64,000 bases of DNA from JACVRW01 sp963728495. GTDB lineage: Bacteria > Actinomycetota > Thermoleophilia > Solirubrobacterales > Thermoleophilaceae. The stretch is taken from the NCBI GenBank assembly GCA_963728495.1, contig CAVSKI010000011.1:248001-312000 (forward strand). Reading direction: 5' to 3'. Position numbers and translations under genes: made by a program. The notes below the pieces were generated by a model. That model searched no databases, had not been told where the DNA came from, and worked only from the letters and a program-made list of their open reading frames with translations. Position 1 is the stretch's first letter. Each line of letters opens with the position of its first letter. This document shows, one piece after another, positions 55,682 through 64,000 of this stretch.

Positions 55682-57693
55682 CCGGCGACGGGTCCGGCCG
55701 GCGCGGCCCGGTGAGCGAGCGGGCGCGCTCGGGCCTGCGCCGCGGTGGGGAGCGCGCGGGGCGCGCGGGAGCGCGCATCACGCGAAGCCTGGGCGTACCC
55801 GCCCTGTTCGCGATTGTGCTCAGCGCCGCAGTCTCCGGCCTCTTCTTCACGCTCGGCGTCGTGGCCGGGGATGCGCTGGGCCTCACACCGCTCGTATACC
55901 TCGTGGCCGGTGTCTTCCTCGTCCTGGCCATCGCCACGTACGTGGAAGGGTCGTCGCTACATCCCGAGCGCGGTGGCGCCTCGACCCTGGCCCGCTACGC
56001 CTTCGACGAGCTGTGGAGCTTCATCGCCGGCTGGGCCATCCTGCTGGACTACCTGATCGTCATGGCCATCGCCGCGGTGGCCATCACGCCGTACCTGACC
56101 CCGTTCTGGAATGGCTTCGACGAGGGTCTGGTCGAGATCGTGATCGGCGGCGTGGCACTCGCCTTTGTCGCCCTGCAGAACGTGCGCGGGCTGTCCGCCG
56201 ATCTACTGCGGGTGGTGCTGCGCCTGTCGCTGCTCAGCATCGGCCTGCTCATCGTCGTGTCGGGAATCGCCTTCGCCCAATTCTTCGATCTGGACGCGAT
56301 AACGGACGGCATCGAGCTCGGCACCTCGCCGAGCTGGGGCGCGGTCATCTTCGCCACCGTGATCGCCTCCGTGGCCATCATCGGCGTCGAGGCCGCCTCC
56401 GGGCTCGCGGGCGAGATCCGCGTGGGGCGGCGGGGCCTGCGCCGGGTGGTGCTGGCCTGCGCCGGCGTGGCGCTGATCCTGCTCGTGGTGGTGTCGGCGG
56501 CGGCCGTGATGGCACAGCCCGTCGTGGACGGCGCCACACCACTGGGCAGCGTGTACGTCGAGGCGCCCGTTCTCGGCGTCGTCTCGGACTTCGAGCCCAC
56601 CTGGCTGATGGACGCGTCGCGCTACGTGGTGGCGTTCACCGCCGCCGGCATGCTCCTGGTGACCATGAACGGACAGATGCTCGGGCTCTCGCGGCTGAGC
56701 TATTCACTGGCTACGAATCGCCAGATCCCGAGCTCGGTCGGGCGCCTGAATCGCCGTCGCGGAACCCCCTACATCGCCATCTCTCTGGCCGCAGTGCTGG
56801 CCTTCGTGCTCGCGCTGCCCCACGACCTCGACTTCCTGGTCGGCATCTTCGCCTTCGGGGCGATGCTCACGGTCTCGCTCGCCCACCTGTCGGTGATCGT
56901 CCTGCGCTTTCGCGAGCCCGAGCGCAGCAGAGCGTTCCGGGTGCCCCTCTCGGTCCCGGTCGGCGGCGGCAGCATTCCAGTGCCCGCCGCGCTGGGCGCC
57001 GTGCTCTCGATCGGGGCCTGGGTCAGCGTGATCGTCCTGCACGAGGGCGCGCGCGTGGTGGGCAGCATCTGGATGGTGCTCGGGGTGCTGATGTTCGTGG
57101 CCTATCGCCGCAGCGAGGGGCGGGAGGTGACCAAGCGCTTCACGATTCCCCCCGAGGCGCTCCAGGAGCGAACCGCGGCGGAGTACGGCAGCATCCTCGT
57201 GCCCATCTTCGGCGAGAGCCTCGATGACGAGATCGTCGGCACCGCGGGCCGGCTTGCTGCCACTCGGGCCGACGAGGACGAGGGCGGCGCCGTGCTCGAG
57301 GCGCTGTATGTGTTCGAGATCCCGATGTCGCTGCCGATCGACGCCCGGGTTCCCGACGAGCGCGTGAAAGACGCAAAGCGCGTGCTGGCACGGGCCAAGG
57401 AGGTGGGGGAGGAGTACGCGGGCGTCGAGGTGGCCACGGCGATGGTCAGGGGACGCACGGCGGGCCAGGCGATCGTCGGCGAGGCGCGCCGGCGCGGGGT
57501 GGAGGCGATCGTGCTCGCCGCCGAGGAGCCCACCCGGGTGACCGGCGGCGTGATCCTCGGCGGACGCGGCCGGGTACGCGACAGGTTCATCGGCGAGACC
57601 ACCCGCTACGTCGTGGAAAAGGCCCCCTGCAAGGTCATCCTGACCGCGCCGCCGTCGGGCGAGGAGGGCACTCGCGAAGGGGTGCTCCCATGA
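55678..57693 (+). CDS. APC-family permease with C-terminal UspA domain, possibly KimA-like K+ importer
   Basis: A 671-residue protein from GTG 55678 (GTGA overlap). A basic N-terminus precedes about 12 membrane helices of the APC fold (GVPALFAIVLSAAVSGLFF first, SLAAVLAFVLALP late). Residues ~510-655 are a cytoplasmic UspA-like domain (YGSILVPIFGESLDDEIVG). This arrangement matches KimA, a c-di-AMP-controlled potassium importer. Two TrkA-type proteins directly downstream make potassium the best guess, but amino-acid transport remains possible. Confidence 0.78.
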   Translation: MTGDGSGRRGPVSERARSGLRRGGERAGRAGARITRSLGVPALFAIVLSAAVSGLFFTLGVVAGDALGLTPLVYLVAGVFLVLAIATYVEGSSLHPERGGASTLARYAFDELWSFIAGWAILLDYLIVMAIAAVAITPYLTPFWNGFDEGLVEIVIGGVALAFVALQNVRGLSADLLRVVLRLSLLSIGLLIVVSGIAFAQFFDLDAITDGIELGTSPSWGAVIFATVIASVAIIGVEAASGLAGEIRVGRRGLRRVVLACAGVALILLVVVSAAAVMAQPVVDGATPLGSVYVEAPVLGVVSDFEPTWLMDASRYVVAFTAAGMLLVTMNGQMLGLSRLSYSLATNRQIPSSVGRLNRRRGTPYIAISLAAVLAFVLALPHDLDFLVGIFAFGAMLTVSLAHLSVIVLRFREPERSRAFRVPLSVPVGGGSIPVPAALGAVLSIGAWVSVIVLHEGARVVGSIWMVLGVLMFVAYRRSEGREVTKRFTIPPEALQERTAAEYGSILVPIFGESLDDEIVGTAGRLAATRADEDEGGAVLEALYVFEIPMSLPIDARVPDERVKDAKRVLARAKEVGEEYAGVEVATAMVRGRTAGQAIVGEARRRGVEAIVLAAEEPTRVTGGVILGGRGRVRDRFIGETTRYVVEKAPCKVILTAPPSGEEGTREGVLP

Positions 57694-57756
57694 CCGTCCG
57701 TTAATCGGTCTGGTCGCTGGACCTTTTCGCGTCGCTGCGGGTAAAGTGAGATGAGA

Positions 57757-58203
57757 ATGTTCGTTCTCATAGTCGGCTGCGGACGCGTAGGGTCCGCGAT
57801 CGCCCACTCGATGCTCGCGGAGGGGCACGAGGTCTCCGTCCTCGACGAGGACGCGGAGGCCATCGCCCTGCTCGAACGCGTGACCAGCGAGAGCTGGGAG
57901 GAACGCGGCGGGCGCTTCACCGAGGGCACGGCGCTGGAGATCGATGCCCTGCTGGCCGCCGGCATCGATCAGGCCGACGCCTTCGTCGCCTCCACCGACG
58001 GAGACAACACCAATCTGGTCATCGCCCAGATCGCGCAGCGTCGCTTCAACATCGAGCGTGTGGTTGTGCGGGTTCTCGATCCGGCCCGGGCCCGCTGGTA
58101 TGCGGAGCAGGGCCTCCAGACCGTCTGCCCCACTCAAACGGCGATCGAGCTGCTCGAGGCAGCCGTGCGCGGCCAGATTCGCTTCGAAGGAGTGTCGGGC
58201 TAG
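57757..58203 (+). CDS. TrkA-N (RCK) potassium-uptake regulatory protein, first of pair
   Basis: A 148-residue single RCK_N domain: FVLIVGCGRVGSAIAHSM nucleotide loop, VSVLDEDAEAIALL acidic strand end, AFVASTDGDNTNLVIAQIA. ATG 57757 is preferred to ATG 57751 because the protein then starts like its neighbour and a TAAAGT box (57742-57747) lies nine bases upstream. It likely gates a K+ transporter in response to NAD(H) or a nucleotide. The pair resembles actinobacterial CeoB/CeoC. Confidence 0.85.
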   Translation: MFVLIVGCGRVGSAIAHSMLAEGHEVSVLDEDAEAIALLERVTSESWEERGGRFTEGTALEIDALLAAGIDQADAFVASTDGDNTNLVIAQIAQRRFNIERVVVRVLDPARARWYAEQGLQTVCPTQTAIELLEAAVRGQIRFEGVSG

Positions 58204-58206
58204 CTC

Positions 58207-58884
58207 ATGTACGTGCTGATCGTGGGAGCCGGGAAGGTAGGTTGGAACCTCGCTCGGGAGCTGACCAACAAGCGCCACGAGGTCACTGTGATCGAATCCG
58301 ACCCGCGGCGTTACGGGGTTGTCGAGCAGGAGCTCGAGCACAGCGCCCAGTACGGCGACGGCTCGGAGCTGTGGGTTCTCGAGCGCGCCGGAATCGAGCG
58401 CGCGGACCTGGTGGTGGCGGTAACCGGTGACGACGAGGACAACATCCTCATCTCACAGGTGGCGCGCGAGAAATACGGCGTGGCCCGCGTGGTGGCGCGC
58501 TGCAACAACCCGCGCAACCTCCAGCACTTCGAGCTGCTCGGCGTCAAGCCGGCGATATCGGCCACCGACCTGATCCTGCGCCTCATCGAGCACGAGGTGC
58601 CCAAGTACGGCCTCGTGCACCTGCTCGACCTGCCCGAGGAGCGGCTCGAGATCATCGAGCTGGAGGTCGACGAGGGCTGCGAGGCGGCCGGGCTGGCGGT
58701 CAAGGACCTCGGCCTCCCGGATGGCTCGCTCGTGATCTCGATCCTGCGCGATGGAGGCGGTTTCGTTCCGCACGGCGAGTCGGTGGTGCAGGCCGGCGAC
58801 GAGGTGCTGCTGGTGCTCGACGTGGGTCTCGAGTCGAGCGTGACCGAGCGCTTCGCCGGCCGTTCGGCCGGCGCGGCGGCCTGA
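58207..58884 (+). CDS. trkA: TrkA-family potassium-uptake protein with RCK_C domain
   Basis: A 225-residue protein: MYVLIVGAGKVGWNLAREL, DGSELWVLERAGIERADLVVAVTGDDEDN, then a C-terminal RCK_C domain (residues ~140-215, GSLVISILRDGGGFVPHGE and VQAGDEVLLVL). It starts 3 bp after the first TrkA gene. The two proteins probably form one regulatory ring for the permease at 55678 or another K+ channel. Confidence 0.87.
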   Translation: MYVLIVGAGKVGWNLARELTNKRHEVTVIESDPRRYGVVEQELEHSAQYGDGSELWVLERAGIERADLVVAVTGDDEDNILISQVAREKYGVARVVARCNNPRNLQHFELLGVKPAISATDLILRLIEHEVPKYGLVHLLDLPEERLEIIELEVDEGCEAAGLAVKDLGLPDGSLVISILRDGGGFVPHGESVVQAGDEVLLVLDVGLESSVTERFAGRSAGAAA

Positions 58885-58889
58885 GTCCG

Positions 58890-60698
58890 TTGGCCCGCCG
58901 CAAGGTCGATCACCTGCTGATCGGCGGCGGCCTTGCTGCGGCGAACTGTGCGCGCTGGCTGCGCGAAGAGGGTGCCGACGGGAGCGTGCTGCTCGTGGGT
59001 CGTGAGTTCGATCCTCCCTACAATCGCCCGCCTCTGTCCAAGGGCTACCTGCGCGGCGAGGAGTCGAAAGAGGATGTGCTCTTTCGCCCCGATGAGTGGT
59101 GGGAAGAGCAGGACATCGAGTTGCTCACACGGACCAGCGTGATGAAGCTCGACGCCGACCAGCGGGTCGTGACGCTGTCCACAAAGGACGAGGTCGAGTT
59201 CGACACCGCGCTGCTGGCCACGGGAGCCAACGTGCGCCGGTTGCGAGCCGATGGCGCAGACCTCGAGGGCATCCACTACCTGCGGGCGTTCGGCAACTCG
59301 GATGCGATCCGAGCCGACGCGGAGCAGGCCGAGCGAGCGGTGATGATCGGCGGCAGCTACATCGGCTGCGAGGTCGCGGCCTCGCTGACCGCCTCGCTGG
59401 GCGTGAAGTGCAGCATCCTCATGCTCGAGGACGTGACGTTCGAGCGCTCCTTCGGCCCCGAGGTGGGCGGCTTCTTTCACGGAGTGTTGGAGGAGCACGG
59501 GGTCGAGATCGTCGGTGGCGACGAACTGGACCGCTTCGAGGGCTCCGACGGGCGCGTACGGCGCGTGATCACCAAGGGGGGGCGGTCGCTCGACTGCGAC
59601 TGTGTGGTCGTCGGCGCCGGTGTGATGCCCGACGTGATGCTCGCTCGCTCGGCCGGGCTCGAGTTGGGCGAGGCCGGAGGTGTGCGCTGCTCGGCCGGCC
59701 TGGAGAGCTCGGTGCCGGGCGTGTTCGCCGCGGGCGACATAAGCGAGTACATGAGCCCGCTACATGGCCGCCCGCTGCGCATCGAGCACTGGGACGTGGC
59801 CTTCAACCACGGTAAGACGGCTGCGCTGAACATGCTGGGACGCGGCGTGGAGCACGATGCGATCCCCTACTTCTTCTCCGACCTCGCCGACTGGGCGTCG
59901 ATGGAGTACGTGGGGCCGGGGTCGGGAGACGTGGTGCTGCGCGGCGCCCTGCACGACGGCGAGTTCACTGCCTTTTACCTGGCGGACGAGGGCGTTACCG
60001 CCGCGCTGAGCGTGGGCCGCTCGGACGACCTCGAGCACGCACAGCGCCTCATGGCCGAGACCGCGCCGCCGGACCGCGGCGCGCTGGCGGATCTGGATAC
60101 GGACCTGGCCGAGCTGGGTCACACCGGCAGCCGACACGTAGGCCAGCATGCGATTGGTGAGCGCGGTGGCGCGCTCGAGGGTCGAGCTGTCGACCTCGGC
60201 CGGCTGCTCGAGCCAATTCGGAATGCGATTGCCGTAGCTCGGGCCACTGACTGGCCGCGAGCTCCAGCCCGATCCGGGCCGCGTCCCGTACCACCTCGGG
60301 TTCGACGCGACCACAGCATCTCGAATACGCGTTGGCCGTCCTGGCAGTGCCGGGCCGCTGCCAACCGGCGAGGCAGGCGCTCACTCCGGGGCCGTCGCAG
60401 ACGATCGCCCATTCGCGCGAAAGCGGGTGGCTGCGGTCGATCGGGATTTCCACCGGACCGCCGCTTCGGGGACCGCGCCTCGCGGGAAGTCTCCGAGCAC
60501 GACCGCGAGCTCGGCTGTCCGGCGAAGGAGCGCCAGCGCGGCTCCGCCTGCCGGAAGAAGGTCTCGCGCTGGAAGGAGCCGATCAGGACGGCGCCGCCGC
60601 CGCGCGCCGAGCACTCGTCCTCCATGGCGTGCGAAATGGGAACGAGCAGCCGCTTGGGCACCGGAGCAGGGCGCAAGGTCAGGACGGCTCTTGCGTAG
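58890..60698 (+). CDS. FAD-dependent ferredoxin/rubredoxin reductase-type oxidoreductase
   Basis: Residues 1-~409 form a typical NAD(P)H-dependent ferredoxin reductase: HLLIGGGLAAANCARWL FAD loop, PPYNRPPLSKGYLRGEE, MIGGSYIGCEVAASL NAD loop, SVPGVFAAGDI and a C-terminal domain ending DLDTDLAEL near 60117. The frame stays open to 60698, but that part is antisense to the MerR-DICT gene and looks non-coding. The natural stop was probably lost to an indel. TTG start, six bases after trkA. Confidence 0.8.
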   Translation: MARRKVDHLLIGGGLAAANCARWLREEGADGSVLLVGREFDPPYNRPPLSKGYLRGEESKEDVLFRPDEWWEEQDIELLTRTSVMKLDADQRVVTLSTKDEVEFDTALLATGANVRRLRADGADLEGIHYLRAFGNSDAIRADAEQAERAVMIGGSYIGCEVAASLTASLGVKCSILMLEDVTFERSFGPEVGGFFHGVLEEHGVEIVGGDELDRFEGSDGRVRRVITKGGRSLDCDCVVVGAGVMPDVMLARSAGLELGEAGGVRCSAGLESSVPGVFAAGDISEYMSPLHGRPLRIEHWDVAFNHGKTAALNMLGRGVEHDAIPYFFSDLADWASMEYVGPGSGDVVLRGALHDGEFTAFYLADEGVTAALSVGRSDDLEHAQRLMAETAPPDRGALADLDTDLAELGHTGSRHVGQHAIGERGGALEGRAVDLGRLLEPIRNAIAVARATDWPRAPARSGPRPVPPRVRRDHSISNTRWPSWQCRAAANRRGRRSLRGRRRRSPIRAKAGGCGRSGFPPDRRFGDRASREVSEHDRELGCPAKERQRGSACRKKVSRWKEPIRTAPPPRAEHSSSMACEMGTSSRLGTGAGRKVRTALA

Positions 60699-60956
60699 CC
60701 CGGCGAAGATCGACGGGGCAGCGGAACCTCTGGATCCTGAATGGCGCGCTCGACCGAAGCGCTCACCGACAGGCCGAGACTCGCGCCCCCGGACGACCTC
60801 GAGCACTCGCTCGACCTCGGACTCCGGGTAGCGGCGATGCCCGCTGGGGAGCCGCTTGGCGCGCGGAAAGCCATGGCGCTGTTCCCACATGCGCAGCGTG
60901 CCCGTCTGAACGCCGGTGCGCTCCGCGAGCTGCCCGATGGTCAGATGGTCAACCAA
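60119..60956 (-). pseudogene. MerR-family regulator with DICT sensory domain, several frameshifts
   Basis: From ATG 60956 the MerR helix-turn-helix is clear (LTIGQLAERTGVQTGTLRMW, then HGFPRAKRLPSGHRRY). After residue ~57 the conserved sequence (SLGLSVSASVERAIQ, VPKRLLVPISHAMEDEC, GGAVLIGSFQRETFFR) is in a second frame. Then AELAVVLGDFPR is back in the first, VEIPIDRSHPLSREWAIVCDG in a third, and later pieces switch again. About five or six single-base indels are needed for one ~280-residue protein. The DICT domain is associated with light or redox sensing. Indel density resembles the 53.7-55.0 kb stretch. Confidence 0.65.
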
Positions 60957-61029
60957 GGGGCTAACAGTTCGTATGAGTTTTTGTGTACACTCTGTTTAAG
61001 TTAGCTCTTCTTCTCGAAATGAGGTCTTC
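60957..61029. promoter_or_regulatory. AT-rich divergent control region between the MerR-DICT and sigma factor genes
   Basis: This is the lowest-GC stretch of its neighbourhood. It holds the palindrome GTGTACAC (60983-60990) and an imperfect dyad, CTAACAG (60961-60967) against CTGTTTAAGTTAG (60992-61004). The placement suits a site for the divergent MerR-type regulator that would also control the sigma factor gene. Confidence 0.45.
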
Positions 61030-61557
61030 ATGACGGCTCTCACATCGACTTCGGGCTTCTCCGCTGCATATCGTGATCACTACGCGCTCGCGTTCTCCGC
61101 GGCCCACCGTGTGCTCGGCGAGCCCGCCGCGGCGGAGGACGTTGTGCAGGACGTGTTCACGACCTTGTGGCGCGATCCTCGCAAGTTCGATCCAGCACGG
61201 GGAAATTTGCCCGGCTACGTGGCGATGATGGCGCGTAGCCGGGCTGTCGACCGGGTGCGCTCGCGCAACGCGGGCTCGGCTGCTGTGGAGCGCCTGGGCG
61301 TGCGCGAGGCCGACCGCGAGGAGAATGCGGAGGCGCCCGTCGACGCGGTGGTGCGTCACGAAGACGCGGGTCGGGTCTTGGCCGCCGTGGCCGAGCTGCC
61401 GGCCGCGCAGCGCGACGCCGTTCTCATGGCGTACGGTCGCGGCCTGTCCACCGCGGAGATAGCTCAGGCCGCCGGGGTGCCGCTCGGCACAGCGAAAAGC
61501 CGGCTGCGCTTGGGCCTCCAGCGCACGCGCCAGGCCGTCGCGTCCGCAGCCGCCTGA
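61030..61557 (+). CDS. ECF-type RNA polymerase sigma factor
   Basis: A 175-residue sigma-70 family protein with region 2 (YALAFSAAHRVLGEPAAAEDVVQDVFTTLW) and region 4 (LPAAQRDAVLMAYGRGLSTAEIAQ, then GVPLGTAKSRLRLGLQRTR). No anti-sigma gene follows; instead an MpaB-like gene starts 5 bp downstream. The divergent MerR-DICT gene suggests joint control, as seen with light-responsive LitR/ECF pairs. That parallel is inference. Confidence 0.88.
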   Translation: MTALTSTSGFSAAYRDHYALAFSAAHRVLGEPAAAEDVVQDVFTTLWRDPRKFDPARGNLPGYVAMMARSRAVDRVRSRNAGSAAVERLGVREADREENAEAPVDAVVRHEDAGRVLAAVAELPAAQRDAVLMAYGRGLSTAEIAQAAGVPLGTAKSRLRLGLQRTRQAVASAAA

Positions 61558-61562
61558 TCCCG

Positions 61563-62396
61563 ATGGGCCGATCCTCTCCACGCTCGGGATACGCACCAGC
61601 GAGCTACTTCGACGACGAATCGATGCTGCGTCGAGTGAATCGGGAGCGCGTGATGGCGCTAAGCGGGCCGCGGGCACTGCTGATGCAGGCCGCCCATCCA
61701 TTGGCGGTCATCGGGCTGCTGGCCCATTCCACCACGCTCGACGAGCCCTATGAGCGGCTGGCACGAACCGCGGAGGTGATGCACACGATCGGCTTCGGGT
61801 CGCGAGCCGACGCCGATCGCATCACGCGCCGGGTACGTGCGATGCACCGCCGCGTGCGGGGCTCGCTCAAACAGCCCGTTGGGCGCTTCGCCGCCGGCAC
61901 CGAATACCGCGCCGACGATCCCGAGCTGTTGCTCTGGGTGCTCTTCACGCTGGTCGACTCGAGCCTGGTGGTCTACCGGGCCTACGTCCGTGGGCTCAGC
62001 CGGGACGAGGAGGCCGCTCTCTGGCAGGACTACCGCGTGGTTGGGCGCCTCTTCGGCCTGCGCGCCAACGACATGCCGCGCACGCTCGCCGACCTCGACG
62101 ACTACCGGCGCTCCATGTTGGAAGGGGACACCCTCCACGTGACCCCGTGGGCGCGCGAACGCGCCCGGGCGATCGTTCTGGAGCCTCCGGTGCCGCTGGC
62201 CGCCCGTCCGCTGCTGGAGACCGCCAACTTCGTGACGATCGCCCTGCTGCCCGACCGAATCCGCGAGCAGTACGGCTTCTCGGCCGTCCCGCCTATGTTC
62301 GTGCGTAAGGCGCTGGTGCGAGCGGGCGCCGAGTACATGAAGCGCGGCGTGCTGCCGTTCCTGCCGAGGCGGGTGCGGCTGACGCCGTCGGGCTGA
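61563..62396 (+). CDS. Oxygenase MpaB-like (DUF2236) protein
   Basis: A 277-residue DUF2236 protein: RRVNRERVMALSGPRALLMQAAHPLAV start with the conserved histidine, RLARTAEVMHTIGFGSRADAD, and ELLLWVLFTLVDSSLVVYRAYV. Relatives include the MpaB oxygenase of fungal mycophenolate synthesis and latex-clearing protein, which bind haem through histidines. The substrate here is unknown. Five bases after the sigma factor gene, so probably co-transcribed. Confidence 0.83.
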   Translation: MGRSSPRSGYAPASYFDDESMLRRVNRERVMALSGPRALLMQAAHPLAVIGLLAHSTTLDEPYERLARTAEVMHTIGFGSRADADRITRRVRAMHRRVRGSLKQPVGRFAAGTEYRADDPELLLWVLFTLVDSSLVVYRAYVRGLSRDEEAALWQDYRVVGRLFGLRANDMPRTLADLDDYRRSMLEGDTLHVTPWARERARAIVLEPPVPLAARPLLETANFVTIALLPDRIREQYGFSAVPPMFVRKALVRAGAEYMKRGVLPFLPRRVRLTPSG

Positions 62397-62406
62397 CCCC
62401 GAGCAA

Positions 62407-62477
62407 CTGGGGAGCAGGGACTCGAACCCCGATAACCAGCTCCAGAGGCTGGCGTCTTGCCATTAGACGACTCCCCA
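62407..62477 (-). tRNA. tRNA-Gln (anticodon CUG)
   Basis: A 71-nt cloverleaf on the minus strand. The acceptor stem TGGGGAG pairs with CTCCCCA, the D-arm is GTCTAATGGCAAGAC, and the anticodon stem CCAGC/GCTGG encloses CTCTGGA with anticodon CTG. The T-loop GGTTCGAGTCC is standard. The CCA end is not encoded. U1-A72 pairing is typical for tRNA-Gln. Confidence 0.95.
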
Positions 62478-62509
62478 ATCAGCAGGCAAGGATAGAGCGC
62501 GGTGGCGCC

Positions 62510-64000
62510 TCAGGCCACCGCTTGGTTCGCCCAGTCGCGATACAACGCCGCGTAGGCACCGTCGGCCTCGAGCAGCTCCTCGTGGGTCCCCTGCTCCACG
62601 ATGCGCGAGCGGTCGAGCACCACGATGCGGCCGGCCCCTCTGATCGTCGAAAGCCTGTGGGCGATTACCAGCGCCGTGCGGCCGGCCAGCAGCCGGCGCA
62701 ATCCGCGCTCGATCTGGGCCTCGGTGCGCACGTCAACGTTGGAGGTGGCTTCGTCGAGGATGAGGATGCGCGGGTCCGCCGCTGCCGCGCGCGCGAACGC
62801 GACCAGCTGGCGCTGGCCGGCCGACAGCTGGCCGCCGCGCTCGCCGACCTCGGTGTCGTAGCCGTCGGGTAGCCGCTCGATGAAGTCGTGTGCGCCCACC
62901 GCCAGCGCGGCCTGGCGCACGTCCTCGTCTGTGGCATCGGGGTTGCCGAAGTCGATGTTCTCGCGGATCGTTCCGGAGAACAGGAAGCTCTCCTGCGGCA
63001 CTATGCCCAGCTGGGAACGCAGCGAGTGCTCGGACACGTCGCGCACATCGTGGCCGTCCACGAGTACCCGCCCGTGGTCGGGGTCGTAGAAGCGAGCCAC
63101 CAGCTTGGCCAGTGTCGACTTGCCGGCGCCGGTGGCTCCCACCAGCGCCACGGTTTGGCCCGGCGGGATGTGCAGGTCGACCGAGCAGAGCGCGGGATCG
63201 ACACCCGCGTAGGAGAACGTCACGTCCTTGAACTCGATCTCGCCGCGCAGGCGCGGCAGCTCAATCGCGCCGGGGCGGTCGGCCAGGTCGGGCTCCTCGT
63301 CGAGCAGCTCGAAGATCTTGTCGAGCGCGGCCATGCCCGCCTGGTAGGTCGTGTAGAGCTGCGACAGCTGCTGGATCGGGTCGAAAAAGCTCTGCAGGTA
63401 GAAGACGAACGAGGCGAGCACTCCGATGGTGAGCGCACCGTCTATCACCTGGTTGCCGCCGTAGAGCAGGATCCCGGCGGTGGCCACCGCCGACAACAGC
63501 TCGACCGACGGGAAGTAGGCGGCGTTGAGGTAAACCGTCTTCATGTTCGCCGCTCGATGCTCGTCGTTGAGCTCCGCGAAGCGGCGCTTGTGGCGTGGCT
63601 CCTGGCCGAAGGCGCGCACCACCCGTACCCCGGAAAGGGTCTCCTGCAGGTAGGCGGTCACGCCGGCGATCTTCTCGCGCGTGAGCCGGTAGGCGCCGCT
63701 CGAAGAGAGCCGGAAGGCCACGCTGGCCGCGAGCAGGACCGGGAAGGTGAGGAACGTGATGAGCGCCAGGCCGGGATCGAGCACGAGCAGGATCGCCGCG
63801 GTCCCGATCAGCATCAGCGTGGACGAGAACAGCGTGGCTATCCCCTCGGTCACGAGCTGGTCGAGCGCCTGAACGTCGTTGGTGATGCGCGAGATCAGCA
63901 CGCCGGTCTTGTTGCGCGAGTAGAAGCCGATCGAGAGCCGCTGGAGGTGGGCGAATAGCTCGATGCGCAGGTCCTGCAGCGCGCGCTGGCCGATCCAGCT
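62510..64000 (-). CDS. ABC exporter, fused membrane and ATPase domains (5' end beyond window)
   Basis: About 496 residues of a type IV ABC half-transporter; the frame is open to the window edge. Membrane helices precede residue ~270 (TLMLIGTAAILLVLDPGLALITFL, AVATAGILLYGG). The ATPase domain has Walker A VGATGAGKSTLAK, Q-loop LGIVPQESFLFSG, signature QLSAGQRQLVAFARA, Walker B RILILDEATSNVD and H-loop VIAHRLSTI. Note LSAGQ instead of LSGGQ. It may form a heterodimer with an upstream partner. Substrate unknown. Confidence 0.9.
   Translation of the reverse strand, partial: SWIGQRALQDLRIELFAHLQRLSIGFYSRNKTGVLISRITNDVQALDQLVTEGIATLFSSTLMLIGTAAILLVLDPGLALITFLTFPVLLAASVAFRLSSSGAYRLTREKIAGVTAYLQETLSGVRVVRAFGQEPRHKRRFAELNDEHRAANMKTVYLNAAYFPSVELLSAVATAGILLYGGNQVIDGALTIGVLASFVFYLQSFFDPIQQLSQLYTTYQAGMAALDKIFELLDEEPDLADRPGAIELPRLRGEIEFKDVTFSYAGVDPALCSVDLHIPPGQTVALVGATGAGKSTLAKLVARFYDPDHGRVLVDGHDVRDVSEHSLRSQLGIVPQESFLFSGTIRENIDFGNPDATDEDVRQAALAVGAHDFIERLPDGYDTEVGERGGQLSAGQRQLVAFARAAAADPRILILDEATSNVDVRTEAQIERGLRRLLAGRTALVIAHRLSTIRGAGRIVVLDRSRIVEQGTHEELLEADGAYAALYRDWANQAVA

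Noticed and set aside
60118..60698. C-terminal extension of the ferredoxin reductase as a new domain
   Set aside because: It is antisense to conserved MerR-DICT coding sequence and is low-complexity Arg/Pro-rich, as expected for a shadow frame.

Overview
The window is GC-rich, densely packed bacterial chromosome with frequent GTG/TTG starts, many 4-bp start/stop overlaps and TANNNT promoters placed right at start codons. Gene content (S1-coaE, uvrB/uvrA, SoxR with a luciferase-domain target, Rex, proton pyrophosphatase, a YbdK-type ligase, DUF2520 beside panC, and paralogous proteins with decapeptide repeats) fits an actinobacterium, probably of the deep-branching Thermoleophilia type. That placement is inference. 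No phage, insertion sequence or CRISPR array was seen.

Region 1 (0.15-14.7 kb) is the most unusual part. One tightly coupled operon encodes both halves of a split PEP-synthase-like dikinase, resembling phenylphosphate synthase E1 and E2. Between and after them lie a three-subunit molybdenum hydroxylase with a CoxG-like membrane protein, a fumarylacetoacetase-family hydrolase, a small ABM-fold protein, three cyclase/kynurenine-formamidase-like hydrolases, an HD-domain protein, a GntR/FCD regulator, a zinc alcohol dehydrogenase, a CynX-like MFS carrier and a beta-keto acid cleavage enzyme. It reads as a catabolic island for an unknown hydroxylated aromatic or N-heterocyclic compound. Its promoter carries two inverted repeats.

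Region 2 (15-32 kb) holds a geranylgeranyl-reductase-like flavoprotein, rpsA, coaE, a malonyl-CoA-synthetase-like ligase followed by an internally deleted matC remnant, a lytic transglycosylase, secreted propeller, RTX-like and PhoD proteins, an ABC-F protein, uvrB, a probable PHM-type copper monooxygenase fused to a cupredoxin, and a coiled-coil protein. Region 3 (32-41.3 kb) has uvrA under a perfect GAAC-N4-GTTC SOS box, three paralogous surface proteins with N-terminal decapeptide repeats, a degenerate GGDEF protein, an acyltransferase and panB-panC-DUF2520. Region 4 (41.4-50.2 kb) has family-4 UDG, tsaE-tsaB-rimI-tsaD, SoxR with its divergent target, a Na+/H+ antiporter and a glutaredoxin-rex-YbdK-DUF-MTA phosphorylase operon. 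Region 5 (50.3-64 kb) has hppA, a CAP-domain protein, two APC permeases with UspA tails, a TrkA pair, a ferredoxin reductase, a MerR-DICT regulator, an ECF sigma factor, an MpaB-like protein, tRNA-Gln(CUG) and the 3' part of an ABC exporter.

Several genes, including the essential tsaD, are broken by single-base indels while their protein sequence stays well conserved. Two stretches (53.44-54.98 kb and about 60.1-60.9 kb) carry many such indels. Assembly error is the simplest explanation, and reading frames there should be treated with caution.
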